From Acidimicrobiaceae bacterium (GTDB lineage: Bacteria > Actinomycetota > Acidimicrobiia > Acidimicrobiales > Poriferisodalaceae): 64,000 bases of DNA. Shown here in pieces: positions 44,801 through 54,627 of the stretch. Every line of letters begins with the position of its first letter. The first letter of the stretch is position 1. A program made the position numbers and the translations under genes. The notes below the pieces were generated by a model. The model did no database searches. It worked only from the letters and a program-made list of their open reading frames with translations, and was not told the origin of the DNA. The DNA is taken from contig PBMG01000021.1 of assembly GCA_002722565.1 (NCBI GenBank), forward strand, positions 1 to 64,000, in the 5' to 3' direction.

Positions 44801-45571
44801 ATGACATCTCTTCGACTTATTCCTCTTGAGTGCGGCTGGCTCTCCACTTCGGCATCTTCTGTAGTCGCTGGACTCGATGGCCAAGTCGAATTACCCATTC
44901 CAAGTTGGTTGGTAATCCATCCTTCAGGTCAGACTGCCGTATTCGACACTGGACTCCATCACGAGCTGGTAGATGGAGTCGGAGCTCGATACCCGTTGAT
45001 GGCGCGTCAATTTGAATCCACCTTTCGTTTGGAGGACCGCGTTTCAACGCGACTAGAAGAAGTTGAAATCGACCCAATGTCGGTTGATCGCATTATTTTC
45101 AGTCATCTACATTTCGATCATTGCGGAGGAACCTCGTTAATTCCCAACGCCCGAATCATTGTTCAACAGGCGGAATGGGATTCAGCGCACCACCCAAAGC
45201 TCATAGAGCACGAGGTTTACAACCCAGCCGATTTTGATCTGGGGCACGATGTGTTGAAAGTAGATGGAACTCATGACGTTTTCGGTGATGGGTCAGTCCT
45301 TTGTGTGCCTACGCCAGGGCACACTGCTGGGCATCAATCTCTTCGAGTGAACTTGGCAAGCGGGCCTGTTGTCTTGACGGGCGATTGCGTTTATTGGGAA
45401 GAGGTTCTTGAGGGAATGTTGTTGCCCCCATTTGGTTTCGATCATGACCTCCAGTTGGCGTCGATGCGAAAACTCAAAGGTTTACGAGATGACGAGGGTT
45501 GCAGGTTGTTCTACGGCCACGACGCAACCCAGTGGGCAGGGCTTCAAGAGTCCATTGTAGGAATTATCTAG
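44801..45571 (+). CDS. Metallo-beta-lactamase-fold hydrolase
   Basis: 256 residues with the zinc motif HLHFDHCGG (H102, H104, D106, H107), the later histidine in TPGHTAGHQS, an aspartate in LTGDCVYW and a final histidine in YGHDATQW. The overall pattern is close to lactonase-type members (AHL-lactonase-like), but the substrate is not proven by it. ATG at 44801 without a clear Shine-Dalgarno. Its stop overlaps the GNAT stop by 4 nt. Confidence 0.88.
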   Translation: MTSLRLIPLECGWLSTSASSVVAGLDGQVELPIPSWLVIHPSGQTAVFDTGLHHELVDGVGARYPLMARQFESTFRLEDRVSTRLEEVEIDPMSVDRIIFSHLHFDHCGGTSLIPNARIIVQQAEWDSAHHPKLIEHEVYNPADFDLGHDVLKVDGTHDVFGDGSVLCVPTPGHTAGHQSLRVNLASGPVVLTGDCVYWEEVLEGMLLPPFGFDHDLQLASMRKLKGLRDDEGCRLFYGHDATQWAGLQESIVGII

Positions 45572-46158
45572 TTTTGAACTTCCTTATATCTGTTCGCCCA
45601 CAGTTGATCTGACATACGAAACAACGCATGGCGACACAAACTGTCGCTCGAATCAAGATTCGGATGGTTGAAATCTTCCCTTTCTTCGCGTGTCATCCCT
45701 AAACGTTGCATCACTGCGAGAGACCGCGAGTTAGACAACGGGGTGGATGACAGAACCTCACTAAGCCGTAAAACCTTGAAGGCATATTCGAGAATCTGTG
45801 TTGCTGCCTCTGTCGCATATCCGAAGCCCCAATGTGGTCGAGATAGACGCCATCCGATCTCCATACACGGTGTGAATGCTGCGTCCCATATTGGGACAGA
45901 AAGACCAACGAAACCTACGAAAGAACCTTCGTTGCCCTGAGCATCGTCACATATTTGGACCGCCCAAAATCCATAATCCCTCTCCTCTAAACCAAGTTGA
46001 ATTGCCTCCGCCAACAAGTCACTTTGGTCGGCGCTCAAGGTCGACGATTCATACTCCATAACGCGGGGGTCAGCGTTCATAGAGGCAAAAGGTTCCCTAT
46101 CCGCTGGGCGCCAATGTCTCAGCAGCAACCGTGGTGACCGAAGTTCCGGTGCCGCCAC
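45568..46158 (-). CDS. GNAT-family N-acetyltransferase (RimJ/RimL type)
   Basis: 196 residues beginning LRSPRLLLRHWRPADREPFASMNADPRVM, the usual entry of RimJ/RimL-like acetyltransferases; the acetyl-CoA loop is in RPHWGFGYATEAA (R/Q-x-x-G-x-G/A). A protein or small-molecule amine may be the acceptor. The GTG start overlaps the amidohydrolase stop (TAGTG), so the two genes are coupled. Confidence 0.87.
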   Translation of the reverse strand: MAAPELRSPRLLLRHWRPADREPFASMNADPRVMEYESSTLSADQSDLLAEAIQLGLEERDYGFWAVQICDDAQGNEGSFVGFVGLSVPIWDAAFTPCMEIGWRLSRPHWGFGYATEAATQILEYAFKVLRLSEVLSSTPLSNSRSLAVMQRLGMTREEREDFNHPNLDSSDSLCRHALFRMSDQLWANRYKEVQN

Positions 46159-47162
46159 TAAGGAGTGTTCAGACGATAAAAGCGGCGGGCAGACCCTGAA
46201 AACAGATCAACACGCTCCGAGATACTCCAGCCCGCTTCGTCAGCGATGCGTTGGAAAGCATTGAACAAGACGGTGTAAGAACAGCCTTGTTTGTCAACAG
46301 GGAAGTTGCTCTCGAACATGCACCTTTCGGGCCCGAATGTTTCCACACAATGTCGTATGTCCTCGCTCCACAAATCAGCTACATGCTCTGACGTTGGGGC
46401 AACAGGCAAGCGGTTCAATCCGACGCCATAAAGACTCATACCAATCCCGCCTACCTTGACCATAACCTGTTCGTGCTCGGCTAACGACTCGAGTGCTGGT
46501 CGCAAAGCCGAGCGGACCTGGTCTCGTTCACCTGCATACGGACCAATACCCAGAGGGCCTCCTAGATGGTCCAACACAACTGGAGTTTCTGGCACTGCTG
46601 CTACTAGGTCAACCAATTCTTCAACCTGAGGGTGAAACATCCACGCGTCAAAACTAAACCCCATCTCACCTAGCTTGGCGAAACCTTCGCGGAAGTCGTC
46701 GTGGCCCAGCAATCCCGGTGGGGGTTTAGTATGCGATTCCCGAATTTCGTCGCTCGCATCCCACGCACTTGCGTGTCGGATACCCCTAAATTTCCCACCG
46801 CCTTCTGCGTCTTGGGCTGCTAGAACTTCTTCTACCGCATTTCCTCTCGTTAAGTCAGCAAATCCCACGATCCCCGATATTTCTGCACCATCCGCTTCTA
46901 CCGAAGCTTCAGCTTGCTGCCTGACGAATTCGATCTCTCCGACAGGGCGGAGATATTCAGGCCCGTCGTTTCGATACCCGGCGCCACACTCAACGAAGAC
47001 TGTCTGTACAACGTTATGTCCCGAACCTGTATCAAGATGCAACTCAGGAAGCAGATAAGTTCCGGTGGGAAAGTCCCATAAATGGTGATGCGGATCAACG
47101 ATCTCTTCTAGCGGGTCGATTGCTTCTTCGACGGTGCTCAATAACCACTCATTTTTATCCAT
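46158..47162 (-). CDS. Amidohydrolase family protein (COG3618-like TIM barrel)
   Basis: 334 residues with the metal-binding start VDPHHHLWDF, then VVLDHLGGPLG and MFESNFPVDKQG near the end, as in amidohydrolase-2/L-fuconolactonase-like enzymes that act on lactones or dicarboxylates. Substrate unknown. ATG at 47162 with AAGG close upstream gives the family N-terminus; an ATG 33 nt further up is less likely. Not a dihydroorotase by motif. Coupled to the GNAT gene. Confidence 0.85.
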   Translation of the reverse strand: MDKNEWLLSTVEEAIDPLEEIVDPHHHLWDFPTGTYLLPELHLDTGSGHNVVQTVFVECGAGYRNDGPEYLRPVGEIEFVRQQAEASVEADGAEISGIVGFADLTRGNAVEEVLAAQDAEGGGKFRGIRHASAWDASDEIRESHTKPPPGLLGHDDFREGFAKLGEMGFSFDAWMFHPQVEELVDLVAAVPETPVVLDHLGGPLGIGPYAGERDQVRSALRPALESLAEHEQVMVKVGGIGMSLYGVGLNRLPVAPTSEHVADLWSEDIRHCVETFGPERCMFESNFPVDKQGCSYTVLFNAFQRIADEAGWSISERVDLFSGSARRFYRLNTP

Positions 47163-47214
47163 CGCCTTATCTTTCTTGTAGCGCACTATGAACAACTACG
47201 AAGCTAGTCAAGGT

Positions 47215-47793
47215 TCACCAAGGACGCCCCCAGGTATCCCAGTCAAAGGGTTCAATACCGTCTCCCGTAAGCCTCCAGATCGATGCTTCAGCTATGCCAT
47301 TTTCGATATCTAGAAAACCAACAGTGCCTAGTTGAACATTTAGATTGTGAGGAAAGGTCGGCGAGCCTGGATTGACGCATAACACGTCATCGATGGTCGT
47401 TATGTGCTCAACATGAGTATCTCCATAGACAACAACATCGAGTTCCGAACCGTCAAAATGTCTATCGATAGCATCAAGAACCCCATATGAAGGCAACTCA
47501 GGAATTGGCATGTGGTGAGTTAGACCAACCTTCAAACCATCGAAATCGTGAACCCAAGAAGACGACAACAAAGCATGCTCTGGCTGTACCTCTCGTCCGG
47601 AGGATCCATCGTCGCCATTGCCTCGCGCTGCCCATGTCGGAGCCACTTGATGAAGCTTCTCTATAACCGAGATTTCATAGATATCACCAGCGTGAAGAAT
47701 GGCATCGCAGCCTTGAAAAGCCTTGTACGCCTGCGGCCAAAGATCAGGCCCTGCCTCGGGAATGTGAGTGTCGGAGATCAAGCCAATGCGCAT
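47215..47793 (-). CDS. Metallophosphoesterase (YfcE/MJ0936-like)
   Basis: 192 residues opening MRIGLISDTHIPEAG, the D-x-H metal motif of calcineurin-like phosphoesterases, with HAGDIYE, ARGNGDD, THHMPIP and YGDTHVEH completing the metal site. Such small enzymes hydrolyse phosphodiesters; the substrate is unknown. ATG at 47793 has AAGG 8 nt upstream; an upstream ATG at 47877 would run back into rsmB. 11 nt after the rsmB stop. Confidence 0.9.
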   Translation of the reverse strand: MRIGLISDTHIPEAGPDLWPQAYKAFQGCDAILHAGDIYEISVIEKLHQVAPTWAARGNGDDGSSGREVQPEHALLSSSWVHDFDGLKVGLTHHMPIPELPSYGVLDAIDRHFDGSELDVVVYGDTHVEHITTIDDVLCVNPGSPTFPHNLNVQLGTVGFLDIENGIAEASIWRLTGDGIEPFDWDTWGRPW

Positions 47794-47803
47794 AATTCCA
47801 TCC

Positions 47804-48931
47804 TTAGCTTTCACGTTTCCACTGAAATATAGCCATGCCATCTGTTCCGAAGTCATGGGGCAAAACCAGACCCCCACCGTGGTGTTTTCGCCAATGCTCT
47901 CCCTGTAAGCCCAGCGTTATTATTTCTTGATGTCTGCCAATAAAACTTTCGGCGACATCACTTGTTTCGGCTTGTGTAACAGTACAAACGCTGTACGTCA
48001 GAACTCCTTGCGGAGCCAACAGCCGCAATGCCTCTTCTAATAAGGCATCTTGAATGCTGGCAAGTCGGTTAATCGCCTTTTCGGAGATCTGCCAACGTGC
48101 ATCGCTTCGCCGCCCAAGTGCTCCCAGTCCGCTACATGGAGCGTCAACTAGAACTGCATCTGCGCAACCGTCGCGAAAGGGCGATTTCGTGCCGTCGCCG
48201 ACCACAACCTGCACTCCTGGTCGGTAACTGTCGACGATCTTCTCCAAAGAGCGGGCTCTAGCAGGGTCTATTTCGTTAGCCCAAACTTTGGACCAAGCTG
48301 GTCCCATGGCTGTTGTTTTACCCCCGGGAGCTGCACACAAGTCAACTAATATCCCACCGCCGGGTGAAGCCTGGTCAACAGCCTCGCTAACCCAACGAGA
48401 CGATTGACCTTGGATATACCCATCCGGTCTAGGTCTCGGCCGCTCCGGCGCATTCATTGAGATCAGCGACTCCCGTCCCTCTGCCCCCCAGGTATTCACA
48501 AAAAGGTCCCAAATCCAGTCTGGATAGCTAAATTTCGTTGCCTCGTCCGGCCACTGCGGGTCAACATCCACCATTTTTCGTAATACTGCATTGACTAGGC
48601 CACTAGCTCGTCGAGGCGCTGCTTCAACGGTGTCATTAACTGCTGCATGAGCTGGTGTGCCCAGGTGAATTAGTTGATATGTGCCCATACGAAGTGCAGC
48701 CAACACATCACTGTCCAAATTCCTCTTGACAAAATGTTCGATCAGATGATCCACAGCGCGTCGCATACGGGTGGTGCCTTGCACCAATTCTGTGACGAAA
48801 GCCTTGTCTCTTTGACTTAGGCCCCTGCCTTGGTCTTCCAAGAAAGCTGCCAGCACCACATTGGCTCTTGATCCTCTATCGATTTCGGTTAAAGCCTGGA
48901 CCGCGACTTGACGGCTGGTAAGGCCCTTCAC
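47804..48931 (-). CDS. rsmB: 16S rRNA (cytosine-967-C5)-methyltransferase RsmB
   Basis: 375 residues. The N-terminal NusB-like RNA-binding domain (VAVQALTEIDRGSRAN, KAFVTELVQGTTR) is followed by a SAM methyltransferase with LCAAPGGKTTAM, the motif IV cysteine in VDAPCSGLGALGRR and the catalytic cysteine in TYSVCTVTQAE. Methylates C967 of 16S rRNA. A little shorter than E. coli RsmB. Overlaps the fmt stop by 4 nt. Confidence 0.94.
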   Translation of the reverse strand: MKGLTSRQVAVQALTEIDRGSRANVVLAAFLEDQGRGLSQRDKAFVTELVQGTTRMRRAVDHLIEHFVKRNLDSDVLAALRMGTYQLIHLGTPAHAAVNDTVEAAPRRASGLVNAVLRKMVDVDPQWPDEATKFSYPDWIWDLFVNTWGAEGRESLISMNAPERPRPRPDGYIQGQSSRWVSEAVDQASPGGGILVDLCAAPGGKTTAMGPAWSKVWANEIDPARARSLEKIVDSYRPGVQVVVGDGTKSPFRDGCADAVLVDAPCSGLGALGRRSDARWQISEKAINRLASIQDALLEEALRLLAPQGVLTYSVCTVTQAETSDVAESFIGRHQEIITLGLQGEHWRKHHGGGLVLPHDFGTDGMAIFQWKRES

Positions 48932-49821
48932 GTGCCTAACCGCGATTTTGCAACCAAGCGGGCGCCGTTAATCCATGATTGCGCTTCCATGCGTGGCTTT
49001 CCTTCTGCTTGCACAATCAACAACTGCAAAAGACCTTTCCCGGTGCCGACTAAATCATGAACTAAAACTCCTACCTCACCCGATCCATCAACAACACGGG
49101 TCTCGTGAATTTTCAGCAGCGAAGAGCTATTTGTCGTCCAAGCTCCCCCCACCCTCACGATTCGGTCAAGTTCGACAGCTGACAGTTTCCAATCGAGTTC
49201 CAAATCGGATCGATGTATTTTGGCGGCTACAGTTGCCGTTCCGGTCTGAGGCAGAGGTTGATCCAAACCTTCCGTAATCGCGGCGACGAGCTCCTCTGCA
49301 CCAAGCTCCGCTAGTTCTTCCATCAGGTCTTGAGCCGTTACATCATCGCTGATTTTGATTTCTCGACTTCGATAAATCGGTCCGGTATCGAGTTCCGGCT
49401 CAAGAGCCATAACGCATACGCCGGTTTCAGTATCTCCAGCCAAAATGGCACGTTCGACTGGTGCTGCTCCACGCCAACGAGGAAGCAACGAAAAATGAAG
49501 GTTGATCATTGGCAACTGGGCCAAGACACTTCGTTCGATAAGTCGGCCGTAGGCAACAACCACGCCGCAGTCTGCTCGGACAGACAAGGAGTCCTTAACT
49601 TCTTCTGATACAGGTATGCCTAATTCGATAGCTGCTTGTTTGACCGCTGTAGGTACCGGAGCAGTGCGTCTACCTCGTCGGCGATCGGGCATCGAAACCA
49701 CCAAAGGAATTTCGAAGCCAGCTTCTACTAGCGCCTGCAAAGGTGGTACCGCAGCAGCTGGGCTACCGAAATAGACCAAAGAACGCGGGTGTTCTGGTGG
49801 CAGGGGTAAGCCGTCAGTCAC
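48928..49821 (-). CDS. fmt: Methionyl-tRNA formyltransferase
   Basis: 297 residues. Adds the formyl group to initiator Met-tRNA. Seen: N-terminal Rossmann core (VYFGSPAAAVPPLQAL), the catalytic region NLHFSLLPRWRGAAPVERAI with the N and H, and the aspartate in ELDTGPIYRS. The C-terminal OB domain is present. Overlaps def by 4 nt (ATGA), so the enzyme that adds and the one that removes the formyl group are coupled. Confidence 0.96.
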   Translation of the reverse strand: MTDGLPLPPEHPRSLVYFGSPAAAVPPLQALVEAGFEIPLVVSMPDRRRGRRTAPVPTAVKQAAIELGIPVSEEVKDSLSVRADCGVVVAYGRLIERSVLAQLPMINLHFSLLPRWRGAAPVERAILAGDTETGVCVMALEPELDTGPIYRSREIKISDDVTAQDLMEELAELGAEELVAAITEGLDQPLPQTGTATVAAKIHRSDLELDWKLSAVELDRIVRVGGAWTTNSSSLLKIHETRVVDGSGEVGVLVHDLVGTGKGLLQLLIVQAEGKPRMEAQSWINGARLVAKSRLGT

Positions 49822-50345
49822 GGCAGCGCTAAGTCACCTGGTGTATTTGAACCACCAGCTATCGCACTTTGAATCTCGCGCCAACGACGAAGCGCTACCT
49901 TCCGCTCTTCACGCTCTAAATGATCAAGAAGGAGCACCCCATCTAGGTGGTCGAGCTCATGCTGAAACAGTCGCGCTAGCAATTCATCTGCCTCAATCGA
50001 GACTTCATTGCCCTCGAGGTCACGTCCTACCAGGTGAACTTCTTTGGGTCGAATAATCTCAAACGATAAACCTGGGACGGAAAGACACCCTTCTTCAAAT
50101 GCCCATTCACCGTTGGCTTCAATGATCTCAGGGTTCACCAGTGTCTGAGGACCTTCGCCAATGTCATATACGAAAAGTCGTTTCTGAATTCCTACCTGCG
50201 GCGCGGCCAGCCCAATCCCCTCGGCTTGGTACATTGCCGGCACCATGTCATCAACCATCTGAACAATTCGTCCATCAATATCGTCAATTGACTTCGCTTC
50301 TTGACGAAGCACAGGGTCGCCCATCACACGTATCTGATAACTCAT
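49818..50345 (-). CDS. def: Peptide deformylase
   Basis: 175 residues. Removes formyl from new proteins. All three motifs are present: GIGLAAPQVG, EEGCLSVPG and QHELDHLDG; the cysteine and the two histidines bind the metal. Lies between priA and fmt on the minus strand. Confidence 0.97.
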   Translation of the reverse strand: MSYQIRVMGDPVLRQEAKSIDDIDGRIVQMVDDMVPAMYQAEGIGLAAPQVGIQKRLFVYDIGEGPQTLVNPEIIEANGEWAFEEGCLSVPGLSFEIIRPKEVHLVGRDLEGNEVSIEADELLARLFQHELDHLDGVLLLDHLEREERKVALRRWREIQSAIAGGSNTPGDLALP

Positions 50346-50375
50346 GGTGCTTCCTAGGTTACCTGTGTCAATCGA

Positions 50376-52109
50376 TCAGGCTCTAAGTGGGTTGATTTCA
50401 ATACGCAATCTTCCCGTTGGTCGCTCAACATTGCTCAGTAGCTCTAGCATGAGCTGCCGGTCATCGCTTCGAATCCGCCATCGTTTGTTATCCGAATTCA
50501 TCACTTCGAGTCCCTGGGGGTTACCTAGACGTTCCACGAACTCGGCAGCCGATGAGCCAGAAATCACTGCCCAATGCGCTTCAGGCGGCTGACGCAACTG
50601 TCTACGGATCTCTAATTCAGCTCGAGCCACCGAACCGGGGTCGGCATTAATTGCAGCTTGAAGAACTGGGTGTTGGGGCATCCTGGTCTGAATCAGAATA
50701 CGGCCACCATTTTCTCGTGGACCTACCAGTCGGGCCGCATGGACTATCAGCGACATAGCTTCTTCGGCTGCTCGATAACGCGGAGCTAGAATTTCTTGAT
50801 CGAAATCCAAAAATGCCACGAGATCGCTGTTGTCGATACGGTGAAAAATAGCCTCTGTACCTACATAGAGATCTGCGTCCGCTGGTACAACTTCAGTTGA
50901 AGCATCGACTTCGGCAACAGGTCGCCTAGCAATGTGTTCTAATTCTTCGCTTACCCCCGTCACTCCTAGCTTCACTCTGCGAAATTTCGTAGAGGAACAC
51001 ATAGAGCAAACTGCAGGCCTATCGTCCCCATCAGTGGGGTGAACCAGTCGGTCACCATCAAGACCCAGTGCTTTACCGGTCTCTTCAGATCGAGCTAACT
51101 CACCGCAATGATCGCAGTATGCAAACCGGGCTCGACCTTTACGGTTGACAACACATACGGCACGTCGACTGCTTCGAAGTGAACGTGCGAGGTGATCCGA
51201 ACACCATGAGCCGGCCGTTGGAGCTTCGCTGCGTAGATCCACTAATTCAATAATTGGCCATCCAGCCCGTTCCGTTCTTCGATCGGGGGTCAAAAGCGGG
51301 GCACCACATGTCAGTGCTTCAAGCGAGGGTGTCGGAGAGGTTATGACCCATCGAGATCCATCGCGTCTCGCCCGCTCTAAGACAACGTCCCGGGCATGCC
51401 AGGTCGGGGCAGATTCTTGTTGATAAGCCTCATCATGTTCGTCTATGACAAGCACCGCATCTAAGGGATCGATAGGAGCCCACGCTGCCGATCGCGTACC
51501 AATTGTCACCGAGCCGCCAGCTGAAGCCTGCCAATCCTTCGGGTATAGGGATACGTCTATCCCTGCTCTCTTCATGGCTACTGCTAGCCGTTGAGAACGC
51601 GCAAGAGTCGGAACGAGAATTAAGGTTCGACCCTGTGCAGCTGCCGCAATTGCTATGCCCACGTCATCACTCGCTGGCGGAGTTCGCACTACTGCTCCAC
51701 CTCGACTAAAGGCTTCTTCAGCCAAGTTATTCGTTGTGAACTTTGTGTGTTGAGACACCTTTCCCCGGGGAATGGAACTCACAACGCGATCATGAGTCGC
51801 TGTGCGCAAAAAGTGGACTCGACTACCCAACCAATGTCCACTGGCCCAAGTAGCCAGATTAACCAGGGCCTCCGGGGGCCCGTAACTACTGACCTTTTTG
51901 ATTTCTCTTAGTTTGAGACCCTCTTGCGGCCTCACATCCAATTCAGTTATCCAACCTCGAACTCGTCGGCCGCGTAAATCGATGCGCACAACCGTACCGA
52001 TCCGGACCTCCGAGCAGTCCGAAGATTCGACAACCTCATCGGTTAACAGGTAGTCAAATTCCCGGTCTACAGCGGGTTCGTCTGGGAGAACTCGAACTAC
52101 TAGCGACAC
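50376..52109 (-). CDS. priA: PriA-like primosomal protein N', degenerate
   Basis: 577 residues, shorter than E. coli PriA (about 730). The N-terminal DNA-binding part and the helicase shape are recognisable (LVIDEHDEAYQQES as the DEEH equivalent; ITSPTPSLEAL). The Walker A loop expected before LILVPTLARS is missing: the area reads PPASDDVGIAIAAAAQG. Only two CxxC pairs are seen (CDHC, CSMC) instead of four zinc half-sites. Actinobacterial PriA proteins are known to lack helicase motifs, so it probably has a structural role in replication restart. Confidence 0.87.
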   Translation of the reverse strand: MSLVVRVLPDEPAVDREFDYLLTDEVVESSDCSEVRIGTVVRIDLRGRRVRGWITELDVRPQEGLKLREIKKVSSYGPPEALVNLATWASGHWLGSRVHFLRTATHDRVVSSIPRGKVSQHTKFTTNNLAEEAFSRGGAVVRTPPASDDVGIAIAAAAQGRTLILVPTLARSQRLAVAMKRAGIDVSLYPKDWQASAGGSVTIGTRSAAWAPIDPLDAVLVIDEHDEAYQQESAPTWHARDVVLERARRDGSRWVITSPTPSLEALTCGAPLLTPDRRTERAGWPIIELVDLRSEAPTAGSWCSDHLARSLRSSRRAVCVVNRKGRARFAYCDHCGELARSEETGKALGLDGDRLVHPTDGDDRPAVCSMCSSTKFRRVKLGVTGVSEELEHIARRPVAEVDASTEVVPADADLYVGTEAIFHRIDNSDLVAFLDFDQEILAPRYRAAEEAMSLIVHAARLVGPRENGGRILIQTRMPQHPVLQAAINADPGSVARAELEIRRQLRQPPEAHWAVISGSSAAEFVERLGNPQGLEVMNSDNKRWRIRSDDRQLMLELLSNVERPTGRLRIEINPLRA

Positions 52110-52158
52110 AGTGCCATTTTGCTTGACGGGTGGGACTTCGGCGGGTCAAGTTAAAGAT

Positions 52159-53361
52159 TTAGAGGCCTAGGGCCGAACGTAAGTCATCTACGCGATCAGT
52201 TCGTTCCCAAGTAAACAAGTCCCCGGTGGACTCACGACCGAAATGACCATACGACGCTGTTGATTGGAAAATCGGCCGCCGGAGATCTAGATCTCTAAGA
52301 ATCGCTGCGGGTCGGAGGTCGAATATTTCGCTAATCGAAGATGCAATCCGGTCGGGATCCACATTCTCGGTACCAAAAGTTTCGACTAGGACCGATACCG
52401 GGCGAGCGACACCGATCGCATATGCGACTTGGACTTCGCAACGATCAGCAGCGCCTGCAGCTACAAGGTTCTTGGCTACCCAGCGCGTCGCGTAGGCGGC
52501 CGACCGGTCAACCTTGGACGGGTCTTTACCTGAGAAAGCTCCACCACCATGCCGCGCATACCCGCCGTAAGTATCCACGATGATTTTCCTACCTGTAAGC
52601 CCACAGTCTCCAACCGGTCCACCAACGACGAAATTACCAGTGGGATTTACGAAGACTTCGAAGTCGTCTTCAGCAAATTCCGCTGGGACAGCAGGTCGGA
52701 TGACATGTTCAATCAGATCCGGTCGAATCATCCCGTCCCTATCGATACCCGGGTTGTGTTGTGTTGAAACAAGAACGGTCTTTAACCTCACGGGTCGCCC
52801 GTCCTCATACTCAAACGACACCTGAGTCTTGCCATCCGGCCTCAGGTATGGAACTTGGCCCGATTTACGGGCTTCGGTCAGCTGTTCAGCCATTCGGTGA
52901 GCTACGTGGATTGGCAGAGGCATCAAAACCTCTGTTTCGCGACATGCGTACCCAAACATCATTCCTTGGTCGCCAGCACCTTGGCGATCGAGCGCATCGT
53001 CTTCACCCGATTGGCCACTTCTGACCTCTTCAGAATCGTTTACTCCCTGAGCAATGTCAGGTGACTGTTCGTCAAGCGAAACCATTACTCCACATGTACT
53101 GCCATTGAAATCGAGTGAATCTCTGTCATACCCGATCTCATTTATTGTTTCTCTCACCACCGACGGTATGTCGACGAACCCAGTTGTGGTGATTTCCCCT
53201 GCAACGACAACAAGGCCAGTAGTAACCATTGTCTCGCAGGCAACTCTGCTCGCTGAATCTTGCTCTAGCATCGCGTCAAGAATGGCGTCGGAAATCTGAT
53301 CCGCCATTTTGTCGGGATGACCTTCAGTCACCGACTCCGAGGTGAAAGTCCATCGACTCAC
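52159..53361 (-). CDS. metK: S-adenosylmethionine synthetase
   Basis: 400 residues; makes SAM from methionine and ATP. Signatures: [16 protein letters not shown] near the N-terminus, [10 protein letters not shown] (methionine/ATP site) and the P-loop-like [22 protein letters not shown] start at 53361 with AGGAGAG upstream. No SAM riboswitch fits in the 71-nt gap to coaBC. Confidence 0.97.
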   Translation of the reverse strand: MSRWTFTSESVTEGHPDKMADQISDAILDAMLEQDSASRVACETMVTTGLVVVAGEITTTGFVDIPSVVRETINEIGYDRDSLDFNGSTCGVMVSLDEQSPDIAQGVNDSEEVRSGQSGEDDALDRQGAGDQGMMFGYACRETEVLMPLPIHVAHRMAEQLTEARKSGQVPYLRPDGKTQVSFEYEDGRPVRLKTVLVSTQHNPGIDRDGMIRPDLIEHVIRPAVPAEFAEDDFEVFVNPTGNFVVGGPVGDCGLTGRKIIVDTYGGYARHGGGAFSGKDPSKVDRSAAYATRWVAKNLVAAGAADRCEVQVAYAIGVARPVSVLVETFGTENVDPDRIASSISEIFDLRPAAILRDLDLRRPIFQSTASYGHFGRESTGDLFTWERTDRVDDLRSALGL

Positions 53362-53432
53362 GCCATCTCTCCTGATTGTTCGACCGGCAATGCTAAGGCT
53401 AGGCCATAGAGCGCCTTTAGGGGCATTCCAAG

Positions 53433-54617
53433 CTACCTAGCAAGTATTTGTGCAACTGTATCCAAGACTTCGTCCGCTATCTCTCGTTTTGAACGAAGCG
53501 AAACATGTCTTTGGCAGCCATCGGCTTCCAAGATAGTTACTTCGTTTGTTTCATGGGCAAACCCGACCTCTGGTGCCGAGACATCGTTAGCAACGATCAC
53601 ATCGACATTCTTTTTCTCAAGCTTCATCCTCGCATGAGTAATCAACTCGTCAGTTTCAGCGGCAAAGCCCACAATCACTTGTCCAGGTAACTTCGAAGAG
53701 CCGAGATTCGACAAAATATCAGCGGTTGCCTCTAGGAGTAACTCTGGCGGTCCGCCATCTTTTTTGATTTTTGAGTCTGACGTATCTACGGGACGAAAGT
53801 CAGCTACCGCCGCCGCCATAACGATCACATCTGCATCAGCTCGCTCCAAAACGGCTTCATGCATCTGTGAAGCCGACTCAACAGAGACCAGGTCAACCCC
53901 TACCGGAACCTCGAGTTCAACTGTCGAAATCAACGTGACCTCAGCGCCACGAGCGACAGCTGCCTCAGCCATGGCGTATCCCTGCTTGCCGGTTGAACGA
54001 TTACCAACGTACCTGACCGGATCAATTGCTTCTCTGGTACCTCCGGCTGTAACTACAACCTTTCGCCCACTGAAATCACCGTTGGTTAGTAGTTCTGTTA
54101 TGACTTCAAAGATTTTTTCTGGGTCCGCTAGGCGTCCTGACCCTGAGTCTCCCCCAGCGAGACGTCCTTCCTCGGGAGCGACTACCGTGACGGCTCGATT
54201 TCTCAACGTCTCCAGATTGTCTTGCACCGCCGGGTGTTCCCACATTTCTGTATGCATCGCTGGACAGACGACGACTGGTGCTCGGGTCGCCACCAAAATA
54301 GCTGTTAGTAAATCATCCGAGATTCCACTCGCATAACTTCCAATGCTCCGAGCAGTTGCGGGCGCTACAACGACTAGATCCGCAGTTTGTCCCAACGTCG
54401 TGTGTGGAATCGGGTCTGAATCATCGAAGATTGAAGTCCTGACCGGTTCCGAAGCCAGCGCATCAAAGGTGGCCTTGCCGACAAATTTCTGCGCACTTTC
54501 AGTCATTACAGGGACAACATGAGCCCCGGCATCAACCAACATCCTGCACAGCAGAACTGCCTTGTAAGCAGCTATCCCCCCGGTGACTCCCAGGATGATG
54601 CGGCGACCTGCCAGCAT
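53433..54617 (-). CDS. coaBC: Bifunctional phosphopantothenoylcysteine decarboxylase / phosphopantothenate-cysteine ligase
   Basis: 394 residues; two steps of coenzyme A synthesis. CoaC half: [12 protein letters not shown], the catalytic histidine in [11 protein letters not shown]. CoaB half: [28 protein letters not shown] and the lysine-containing KIKKDGG loop. ATG at 54617 has AGGAAG upstream; a farther ATG at 54653 would lie inside rpoZ. Follows rpoZ by 10 nt. Confidence 0.95.
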   Translation of the reverse strand: MLAGRRIILGVTGGIAAYKAVLLCRMLVDAGAHVVPVMTESAQKFVGKATFDALASEPVRTSIFDDSDPIPHTTLGQTADLVVVAPATARSIGSYASGISDDLLTAILVATRAPVVVCPAMHTEMWEHPAVQDNLETLRNRAVTVVAPEEGRLAGGDSGSGRLADPEKIFEVITELLTNGDFSGRKVVVTAGGTREAIDPVRYVGNRSTGKQGYAMAEAAVARGAEVTLISTVELEVPVGVDLVSVESASQMHEAVLERADADVIVMAAAVADFRPVDTSDSKIKKDGGPPELLLEATADILSNLGSSKLPGQVIVGFAAETDELITHARMKLEKKNVDVIVANDVSAPEVGFAHETNEVTILEADGCQRHVSLRSKREIADEVLDTVAQILAR

Positions 54618-54627
54618 CAGTTTCTTC

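Noticed and set aside
44801-45571. MBL protein as a quorum-quenching AHL lactonase
   Set aside because: The zinc motif fits, but it is shared by many hydrolases; no quorum-sensing context is seen.
46158-47162. Amidohydrolase as the missing dihydroorotase
   Set aside because: Its motifs (DPHHHLWD, FESNFPVD) are of the COG3618 type, not of PyrC.
53362-53432. SAM riboswitch before metK
   Set aside because: The gap is only 71 nt and shows no riboswitch core or terminator.
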